From assembly GCA_035528905.1 (NCBI GenBank), contig DATKXU010000088.1, positions 1-36,119 of the forward strand: a stretch of 36,119 nucleotides of DNA, read 5' to 3'. The stretch is from DATKXU01 sp035528905 (GTDB lineage Bacteria; Armatimonadota; UBA5829; DTJY01). Under the pieces are notes generated by a model that had not been told where the DNA came from, did no database searches, and saw only the letters and a program-made list of their open reading frames with translations. The position numbers and the translations under genes were made by a program. Below are positions 30,784-36,119 of the stretch, one piece after another; the stretch's first letter is position 1, and the number at the start of each line of letters is the position of its first letter.

Positions 30784-31005
30784 CTACTTTCTCGCCTCCG
30801 CAGATTCGGGCTCGCGCTCACGAAGCATGGTGAGAATGCGAGCGATGTTCTTACGAATCTGCCTGATTCTCATGGGGTTCTCCAGTTGCTTTGTGGCAGA
30901 GTCCCTGCGAGCCATGAAGAGGTTCTTTCGCTCTTCCTCAAGCATGCGCCGGAGTTCCGCCGTCGGGCTCTCTTGAAGGTGCTTTCTATACTGCGCCAGC
31001 TTCAT
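30784..31005 (-). CDS. rpmC: 50S ribosomal protein L29
   Basis: 73 residues of two long helices. It opens MKLAQYRKHLQESPTAELRR and has LFMARRDSATKQLENPMRIR, the L29 signature. It sits at the tunnel exit, where trigger factor and SRP bind. ATG 31005 has GGTGAGG just upstream. GTG 31014 would add three residues. It overlaps the rplP stop by 20 nt. Confidence 0.95.
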   Translation of the reverse strand: MKLAQYRKHLQESPTAELRRMLEEERKNLFMARRDSATKQLENPMRIRQIRKNIARILTMLREREPESAEARK

Positions 31006-31426
31006 GCGCCTCACCCAAATCCTTCTTGGTTATGAACTTCGTTGCGATAGGCAGCTTGTGGGCGGCGAGTCTCATAGCTTCCTTAGCGAGTTCCTCGGTT
31101 ACGCCCGCCATCTCAAACAGGATACGTCCAGGCTTCACAACCGCGACCCAGAATTCTGGAGCGCCCTTGCCGCTGCCCATGCGAGTTTCGGCAGGTTTCT
31201 TCGTCACTGACTTGTCGGGGAACACACGAATCCAGACCTGCCCACCCCTCTTGATATACCTCGTCATAGCAATTCGAGCTGCCTCAAGCTGGTTGCTGTA
31301 CAGCCAGCACGACTCCAACGCCTGGAGGCCATAGTCTCCGAAGTTGAGCACGGTTCCTCCCTTGGCCTTGCCTGCCCGACTCCCTCGGTGCATCTTGCGA
31401 TGCTTGACCTTCTTAGGCATTAGCAT
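30986..31426 (-). CDS. rplP: 50S ribosomal protein L16
   Basis: 146 residues. MLMPKKVKHRKMHRGSRAGK, RGGQVWIRVFPDKSVTKKPA, ETRMGSGKGAPEFWVAVVKP and LPIATKFITKK fit L16. It shapes the A site of the 50S subunit. ATG 31426 with AGGAG 9 nt upstream starts inside the last codons of rpsC. The longer frame to 31579 lies in rpsC and is not used. Confidence 0.97.
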   Translation of the reverse strand: MLMPKKVKHRKMHRGSRAGKAKGGTVLNFGDYGLQALESCWLYSNQLEAARIAMTRYIKRGGQVWIRVFPDKSVTKKPAETRMGSGKGAPEFWVAVVKPGRILFEMAGVTEELAKEAMRLAAHKLPIATKFITKKDLGEAHEAGAV

Positions 31427-32186
31427 CGGATGGCTCTCCTCCCTGGGGCGGCCGAGCAGGACGCCTGGCGCGGCCTCTGCCGCGCTCGGCTCGACGCTCT
31501 CCTCGTGGGAAGCGGGCTGGAATCCGCTCCGGCAGCTCCGTGACAGCTTCCAGTTTCTGGCCGGGCAGGATGTCTCCACGGTAGATCCAGACCTTCACGC
31601 CGATGTTGCCATAGGTCGTCCGCGCTTCCGCGAAGCCATAATCTATGTCCGCACGCAGCGTGTGGAGAGGGATCTTGCCCTGCTTACCCGACTCCGTTCT
31701 CGCTATTTCGGCCCCGCCCAATCTACCGGAGATGGTGACCTTTATCCCTTTGGCGCCCATCCGCATGGTTCTGAGCACCGCTTGGCGCATGGCCCTCCTG
31801 TACGAGATACGCTTCTCGATCTGCCCGCCGATGCTCTCGGCCACCAACTGGGCATCCAACTCAGGCCGACGCACCTCCTGGACGTTGACAACCACCTGCT
31901 TGCCGGTCGTCCTCTCTACAGCGGCACGGAGTTCGTCTACGCCCCTGCCTCCACGGCCGATGATGATGCCGGGTCTGGCAGTATGCAGAGTGATCCTAAT
32001 CCTATTGGCTGCACGCTCTATCTCGATCCTCGAAATAGCAGCAGCGTAGTATCTGTTCTTGATGAACCTTCGAATCCGGACATCCTCGACTAGAGCGGCT
32101 GCATAGCCTTTGTCCAGATACCATTTGCTCTCCCAGTCACGGATGACTCCGATTCGGAAACCTATGGGATGAACTTTCTGGCCCAA
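31413..32186 (-). CDS. rpsC: 30S ribosomal protein S3
   Basis: 257 residues. GQKVHPIGFRIGVIRDWESK opens it. The KH domain has GIIIGRGGRGVDELRAAVER. The C-terminal domain includes GRLGGAEIARTESGKQGKIP and LHTLRADIDYGFAEARTTYG. The last roughly 40 residues are an Arg- and Pro-rich tail. It forms part of the mRNA entry helicase. Start is TTG 32186 with AGGAGGGG upstream. The longer frame to 32312 overlaps rplV and does not match the family. Confidence 0.97.
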   Translation of the reverse strand: MGQKVHPIGFRIGVIRDWESKWYLDKGYAAALVEDVRIRRFIKNRYYAAAISRIEIERAANRIRITLHTARPGIIIGRGGRGVDELRAAVERTTGKQVVVNVQEVRRPELDAQLVAESIGGQIEKRISYRRAMRQAVLRTMRMGAKGIKVTISGRLGGAEIARTESGKQGKIPLHTLRADIDYGFAEARTTYGNIGVKVWIYRGDILPGQKLEAVTELPERIPARFPRGERRAERGRGRARRPARPPQGGEPSDANA

Positions 32187-32202
32187 GTGCTCCCCTCCTT
32201 TG

Positions 32203-32736
32203 TTACTCCTCTTTCTCTTCCTGTACCGCTTCGGCCTCAGGAGTCGGTGCCGGCACCTCAGGCGCGGGCTTCGTTGTCTTTGCCTTTGGCTTGGCCTTCC
32301 GCCGCTCGGCACCTGCCTTTGCTTCAGCAGGCTTGGCCTTCCTGCCGCCGATCAGCCGGCGGCCCTTGGGTTTGGCAGCCGCCTTAGCCGCCTTCTTCAA
32401 CGTCTCATCTTCTGTAAGCACGACGGTGATGTGGCTCGTTCTCTTCAAGATGCGAAATGCCCGACCCATCGCCCTGGGCTGGATGCGCTTGAGCGACGGA
32501 CCGGCGTCAACGTAGGCGCGGCATATCCTCAGGGCCTCGCGATCCATGGCATAATTGTGCTCGGCATTGGCAATCGCGGATTCGACGATCTGCCGGATAT
32601 ATCTGGCCGCCTCATTGGGCACGAACTTGAGTACGGCAAGCGCTTCGTGCACACTCTTGCCGCGCACCGTGTCGAGGACGTATCTTGCTTTCCTCGGCGT
32701 CACTCTGAGGTAACGACCGACCGCTTTAGCCTCCAT
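32203..32736 (-). CDS. rplV: 50S ribosomal protein L22 with long C-terminal extension
   Basis: 177 residues. The core (about 1-112) is normal L22: VGRYLRVTPRKARYVLDTVR, SAIANAEHNY, YVDAGPSLKRIQPRAMGRAF, SHITVVL. After it come about 65 extra residues, first basic and Lys/Ala/Pro-rich, then acidic (QEEKEE end). L22 lines the exit tunnel, and its C terminus is near the outer surface, so the tail may extend over it. ATG 32736 with GGAGG is the start. The frame upstream to 32808 lies in rpsS. Confidence 0.96.
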   Translation of the reverse strand: MEAKAVGRYLRVTPRKARYVLDTVRGKSVHEALAVLKFVPNEAARYIRQIVESAIANAEHNYAMDREALRICRAYVDAGPSLKRIQPRAMGRAFRILKRTSHITVVLTEDETLKKAAKAAAKPKGRRLIGGRKAKPAEAKAGAERRKAKPKAKTTKPAPEVPAPTPEAEAVQEEKEE

Positions 32737-32827
32737 AGCAACCTCCAAACTGCTGACGCTGGCTCTGCGCCCAGGCGCCGAGAAGCCCGATTCGGCTGAC
32801 GCCTGCACGACGCATCATTGCCAGCGT

Positions 32828-33112
32828 TTACCTCACCGCAGTGGACCTTTCCGTATGGCCACCGTGCCCGCGGAACGTCCTTGTCACTGCAAATTCGCCC
32901 AGCTTGTGCCCCACCATATTCTCCGTGATGAAGATCGGCACGTGCTTTCGTCCGTCGTGGACGGCTAGCGTATGCCCTATCATCTCCGGGAAGATCGTGG
33001 AGCGGCGAGACCACGTCTTAATGATGCGCTTCTCGCCTCGGGCGTTCATTCCCTCAATCTTACGCAGCAACTTGGGATCCGCGTAAGGCCCTTTCTTCAG
33101 CGACCTTGCCAC
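32828..33112 (-). CDS. rpsS: 30S ribosomal protein S19
   Basis: 94 residues. MARSLKKGPYADPKLLRKIE, KTWSRRSTIFPEMIGHTLAV, HDGRKHVPIFITENMVGHKL and FAVTRTFRGH are standard. It pairs with S13 in the 30S head. The start is GTG 33112. Confidence 0.97.
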   Translation of the reverse strand: MARSLKKGPYADPKLLRKIEGMNARGEKRIIKTWSRRSTIFPEMIGHTLAVHDGRKHVPIFITENMVGHKLGEFAVTRTFRGHGGHTERSTAVR

Positions 33113-33124
33113 GCAGCAGCCTCC

Positions 33125-33949
33125 TTACTTTCGCTTCTTGACAATGAATCTATCCGTATCCTTGCGGCGTCTTGTCTTTCGACCGAGCGCCGGCTTACCC
33201 CACGGCGTAGACGGGGACTTGCGTCCGATGGGCGACTTGCCCTCGCCGCCGCCGTGCGGATGGTCCCTCGGGTTCATGGCGACGCCGCGGACGGTGGGTC
33301 TGATGCCGAGATGTCTCGTCCTGCCAGCTTTGCCGAGCGAGATATTCTCATGCTCAATGTTTCCCACCTGGCCGATGGTCGCCTTGCACGCCAACCGCAC
33401 CAGACGGACTTCCCCGGAAGGCAGCCTGATATGGGCGTAGCGCTCTTCCTTCGCCATCAACTGCGCTCCAGCGCCCGCGCTACGCACCATTTGCCCGCCC
33501 CTTCCGGGCGCCAATTCGATGTTATGTAGGATCGTGCCGACCGGGATATTCGCCAACGGCAGCACGTTTCCAGGCTTGATGTCGGCCGTCTCGCTCGAGA
33601 CAACGGCGTCGCCGACCTGCAAACCGAGCGGGGCGAGGATATAGCGCTTCTCGCCATCCGCATAGGTGAGCAGCGCGATGCGCGCAGACCGGTTCGGATC
33701 GTACTCGATGCTTGCGACCTTGGCCGGCACGCCGATCTTGTCCCGCTTGAAGTCAATCAGCCTGTACGTCCGCTTATGTCCGCCGCCCCGATGGCGCGTC
33801 GTGATGCGCCCCTGCGCGTTCCGTCCGCCGGATTTCTTCAATGGCCGCAGCAGCGACTTCTCCGGTTCGCTCGCCGTCAGCTCATCGAAGGCCGCAACCG
33901 CTGCAAATCTTCTGCCTGGCGATGTCGGTTTGAACTTCTTAACCGCCAT
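33125..33949 (-). CDS. rplB: 50S ribosomal protein L2
   Basis: 274 residues. AVKKFKPTSPGRRFAAVAAF, NAQGRITTRHRGGGHKRTYR, then the catalytic-region RGVAMNPRDHPHGGGEGKSP with the conserved His, and a basic end. It is essential for peptidyl transferase assembly. It lies 7 nt after rplW. Confidence 0.98.
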   Translation of the reverse strand: MAVKKFKPTSPGRRFAAVAAFDELTASEPEKSLLRPLKKSGGRNAQGRITTRHRGGGHKRTYRLIDFKRDKIGVPAKVASIEYDPNRSARIALLTYADGEKRYILAPLGLQVGDAVVSSETADIKPGNVLPLANIPVGTILHNIELAPGRGGQMVRSAGAGAQLMAKEERYAHIRLPSGEVRLVRLACKATIGQVGNIEHENISLGKAGRTRHLGIRPTVRGVAMNPRDHPHGGGEGKSPIGRKSPSTPWGKPALGRKTRRRKDTDRFIVKKRK

Positions 33950-33956
33950 TAGTATG

Positions 33957-34247
33957 TCACAACCCTTCGAAGATTTCGATCTTGTGGCCGGGCTTAAGTG
34001 CGACTATCGCCTTTTTCCAGTCGGGAGTCTTGCCCTCGGGATGGCGACCGATCCTCTTTTTCTTGCCCTTGACCGTCATGGTGTTTACGCTGGCGACCTT
34101 AACGTTGAATAATTGCTCGACCGCTTTTGCGATCTCGATCTTGTTCGCATCCTTGCGCACGCGAAATGTATACCTGCCCAGCTGTGCTCCCGCCATGCTC
34201 TTTTCCGTAACCAGAGGGCGCTCGATGATCTCGTAGGGACTCTTCAT
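33957..34247 (-). CDS. rplW: 50S ribosomal protein L23
   Basis: 96 residues. SPYEIIERPLVTEKSMAGAQ, YTFRVRKDANKIEIAKAVEQ, LFNVKVASVNTMTVKGKKKR. It sits at the tunnel exit and is the docking site for trigger factor. ATG 34247 overlaps the rplD stop as ATGA. Confidence 0.97.
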   Translation of the reverse strand: MKSPYEIIERPLVTEKSMAGAQLGRYTFRVRKDANKIEIAKAVEQLFNVKVASVNTMTVKGKKKRIGRHPEGKTPDWKKAIVALKPGHKIEIFEGL

Positions 34248-34870
34248 TTGGCGTGAGCCTCCTCTATCTTCGCCAGCGCATCCTTCACAAACACGACGGT
34301 GTCTGCGTTTAGCAGATCATAGGTTGAAATTGACGGCGCGACCCTCAACGCCACCCAGGGCACATTCCTGGCGGACTTCCTGACCACTTCGTCCGGACCG
34401 GCCAGGACGATCATGGCCTTGTCTTCTACGCCTATCTTGCCGAGTATCTCCACCAGCCGCTTCGTGCTGATCGCTTCCATCTTCAGATCGTCAATGACCT
34501 TGATCTGTCCCTCAGCCAGCTTGACGGACAACGCAGACTTCAGGGCCAAGCGCCGCATTTTCTTCGGCATATCAAGGCTGTAGTCCCTCGGATGAGGCCC
34601 GAACGCAACGCCGCCGCCCGCCCAATGAGGCGCGCGAATGCTTCCCTGCCGCGCATGGCCGGTTCCCTTCTGCCGCCAGGGCTTTCTGCCGCCGCCTCTA
34701 ACCTCTGCCCGGGTCAGGGTATCAGCCGTGCCGGAACGGCGATTGGCCAGATGCGCGACGACAGCCTTATGCATCAGCGAGACGTGCGGCTGCACTTCGA
34801 ACACCTCGGGCGACAACTCGACCTTGCCGACCTCCGCACCTTCCGAGTTCACTACAGCTACCTCGGCCAT
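34244..34870 (-). CDS. rplD: 50S ribosomal protein L4
   Basis: 208 residues. GTADTLTRAEVRGGGRKPWR, QKGTGHARQGSIRAPHWAGG, GGVAFGPHPRDYSLDMPKKM are the L4 loop and core signatures. It lines the tunnel. In E. coli it represses the S10 operon, and no leader for this can be judged here. It starts at ATG 34870 with GGAGGAAAG upstream, next to the inverted octamer repeats before it. Confidence 0.97.
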   Translation of the reverse strand: MAEVAVVNSEGAEVGKVELSPEVFEVQPHVSLMHKAVVAHLANRRSGTADTLTRAEVRGGGRKPWRQKGTGHARQGSIRAPHWAGGGVAFGPHPRDYSLDMPKKMRRLALKSALSVKLAEGQIKVIDDLKMEAISTKRLVEILGKIGVEDKAMIVLAGPDEVVRKSARNVPWVALRVAPSISTYDLLNADTVVFVKDALAKIEEAHAK

Positions 34871-34893
34871 CGTCTTTCCTCCGTCGAATACGC

Positions 34894-34953
34894 ACTGGAG
34901 TACTGGAGTGGTGGAGTGACGGGTTCCCGATACTCCATTACTCGATTACTCCA
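34894..34953. repeat. Inverted clusters of octamer tandem repeats between rplC and rplD
   Basis: On the minus strand three copies of T(G/C)GAGTAA with 8-bp period (complement of 34931-34953) face three copies of (C/T)ACTCCA(C/G) with the same period (complement of 34895-34918). They are separated by CGGGAACCCG-like sequence. The 60-bp unit can form a long imperfect hairpin. The rplC stop codon TAA (34948-34946) lies inside the first array. Confidence 0.75.
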
Positions 34954-35566
34954 TCTTGGATACTATCACCACGCCGCCGCTCGCGCCAGGCACGGCGCCT
35001 TTGACAAGTAATAGGTTCTTCTCAGGATCCACACTGACAATCCGCAGCCCGCGGGTGGTCACGGTCTCTCCACCCATGCGGCCCGGCCGCTTAGACCCCT
35101 TGAAGGTACGGGCTGCATCCGTCGCGCCGCCGGACTGCGGCTTCCGGTGGACCATGGAGCCGTGGCTCTTCGGCCCACCGTGGAAATGCCATCGCTTCAT
35201 CGCTCCGGCAAAGCCTTTGCCCTTCGAAACACCTGTGACGCTGACCCTGTCTCCCGGCTCGAAGATGTCTACCTTGATTTCCTGCCCAACCTGCAGGTCA
35301 CCAATTTCGTCCACGCGAAATTCGCGCAAGTAGCGCTTCGGCGCCACTCCGGTCTTCGCAAAGTGGCCTGCTCTCGGCTTATTAACCCGGTTCGGGCTTA
35401 CTTCTCCAAAGCCGACCTGCACGGCGTTGTAGCCCTCTTTCTCATTGGAGCGCACCTGTGTGACGACGACCGGCCCAGCCTCCACCACGGTGACGGGAAC
35501 AACGACGCCGCCCTCCGCAAAGACCTGGGTCATGCCGATCTTTCGCCCCAGAATAGACTTAATCAT
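34946..35566 (-). CDS. rplC: 50S ribosomal protein L3
   Basis: 206 residues. MIKSILGRKIGMTQVFAEGG, GKGFAGAMKRWHFHGGPKSH, GSMVHRKPQSGGATDAARTF and MGGETVTTRGLRIVSVDPEK cover the L3 signature. It starts 23S rRNA folding near the peptidyl transferase centre. ATG 35566 has GAGGAG 8 nt upstream. The longer frame to 35647 has no family match. The last residues and stop are encoded by the repeat array that fills the gap to rplD. Confidence 0.97.
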   Translation of the reverse strand: MIKSILGRKIGMTQVFAEGGVVVPVTVVEAGPVVVTQVRSNEKEGYNAVQVGFGEVSPNRVNKPRAGHFAKTGVAPKRYLREFRVDEIGDLQVGQEIKVDIFEPGDRVSVTGVSKGKGFAGAMKRWHFHGGPKSHGSMVHRKPQSGGATDAARTFKGSKRPGRMGGETVTTRGLRIVSVDPEKNLLLVKGAVPGASGGVVIVSKME

Positions 35567-35654
35567 CTGATACGCTCCTCCAACCGGAAAACCAGGCCGC
35601 AAACAGGCCGGCTCCACATCAATCCGCAGTAGAACCACTGCCTGCACCAGCCTG

Positions 35655-35963
35655 CTAAAGCTTGATCTCGATATCTACGCCGCTCGGCAGGTCTAGTCGC
35701 ATCAATGCGTCTATTGTCTTCGGCCCCGGCTCAAGTATATCAATGAGCCGCTTATGCGTTCGCATCTCGAAGTGTTCCATTGACTCCTTGTCAATGTTCG
35801 GACCCCTATTCACGCAGAAGATGTCTTTCTCCGTCGGGAGAAGGACGGGCCCGGAGATCCGCGCACCCGTTCGCCGCGCCGTCTCAACGATCCTTTCTGC
35901 AGACTGATCGAGTATTCGGTGATCGAACGCTTTCAGCCGAATCCTGACCTTTTCTTTACGCAT
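35655..35963 (-). CDS. rpsJ: 30S ribosomal protein S10
   Basis: 102 residues. KVRIRLKAFDHRILDQSAER, IVETARRTGARISGPVLLPT, NIDKESMEHFEMRTHKRLID are standard S10, which is also the NusE subunit of antitermination complexes. It follows tuf by 18 nt, as in the joined str-S10 arrangement of many bacteria. The 88-nt gap to rplC shows no promoter. Confidence 0.98.
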   Translation of the reverse strand: MRKEKVRIRLKAFDHRILDQSAERIVETARRTGARISGPVLLPTEKDIFCVNRGPNIDKESMEHFEMRTHKRLIDILEPGPKTIDALMRLDLPSGVDIEIKL

Positions 35964-35981
35964 TGACCACTCCTCTGGCGA

Positions 35982-36119
35982 TTACGCCTCGACTGCGCTT
36001 ATGACGCCGGCTCCCACGGTGTGCCCGCCCTCGCGAATCGCGAACCGCAGGCCTTCCTCCATGGCGATCGGCTGGATCAGCTCGCCCGATAGCGAGACGT
36101 TGTCTCCAGGCATCACCAT
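35982..36119 (-). CDS. tuf: Elongation factor Tu, C-terminal end (5' part outside window)
   Basis: The last 45 residues before TAA (35984-35982) are visible: MVMPGDNVSLSGELIQPIAM, then EEGLRFAIREGGHTVGAGVI and a final SAVEA. This is the end of domain III of EF-Tu, which delivers aminoacyl-tRNA to the ribosome. The ATG at the window edge is the internal Met of MVMPGDN, not a start codon. It is the last gene of the str operon before rpsJ. Confidence 0.97.
   Translation of the reverse strand: MVMPGDNVSLSGELIQPIAMEEGLRFAIREGGHTVGAGVISAVEA

Noticed and set aside
1..36119. CRISPR arrays, transposase genes or rRNA genes
   Set aside because: No regularly spaced repeats, no transposase-like frame and no rRNA sequence could be recognised.

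Overview
This window comes from a bacterial chromosome with moderately high G+C and is almost entirely protein-coding. The organism looks like a diderm: it has a TolC-type outer-membrane channel, a membrane-fusion adaptor and a MacB-type ABC pair. It also carries genes common in Gram-positive-like or deep-branching lineages, namely a DUF951 protein, a short zinc-ribbon S14 and an EF-G2-type elongation factor. My best guess is Armatimonadota or a nearby Terrabacteria lineage with an outer membrane. This is an inference from gene content, not a demonstrated placement.

Layout. Positions 1-381 hold the 3' end of an O-acetylhomoserine sulfhydrylase-like gene. Positions 484-5784 form a plus-strand efflux operon: promoter, MarR regulator, TolC-like channel, HlyD/MacA-like adaptor, MacB-like ATPase and MacB-like permease. 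Positions 5892-6241 hold a mini-gene for a protein resembling EF-Tu domain 2, with its own promoter. From 6358 almost everything is on the minus strand. First come tRNA-Gln and an operon read 13062 to 6468: rmlD-like, ileS, dksA/traR-like, lspA, lgt, rluD-like, DUF951. Next is a membrane zinc-ribbon protein (13104-13949).

Positions 14037-15643 are a small accessory island bounded by two copies of a 19-bp palindrome. It contains a divergent plus-strand gene, probably a nuclease: two homing-endonuclease-associated repeats plus a putative PD-(D/E)XK-like domain. It also contains a DUF433 antitoxin-like gene whose translationally coupled PIN-like (DUF5615) toxin partner is truncated to 40 codons. 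An NlpC/P60 hydrolase follows.

Positions 16677-36119 are the classical str/S10/spc/alpha ribosomal supercluster on the minus strand, transcribed from tuf (cut by the window edge) to rpsI: tuf, rpsJ, rplC, D, W, B, rpsS, rplV, rpsC, rplP, rpmC, rpsQ, rplN, X, E, an EF-G-like gene, rpsN, rpsH, rplF, R, rpsE, rpmD, rplO, secY, adk, map, rpmJ, rpsM, K, D, rpoA, rplQ, truA, rplM, rpsI. Two departures stand out. An EF-G2-type gene with Tyr in place of the catalytic switch-II His sits between rplE and rpsN, and infA is missing between map and rpmJ.

Seven promoters match the sigma-70 consensus (TTGACN or near, 17-18 bp spacer, TATAAT or near), so housekeeping promoters of this genome are easy to read. 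Many start codons are TTG, including in at least six ribosomal protein genes.
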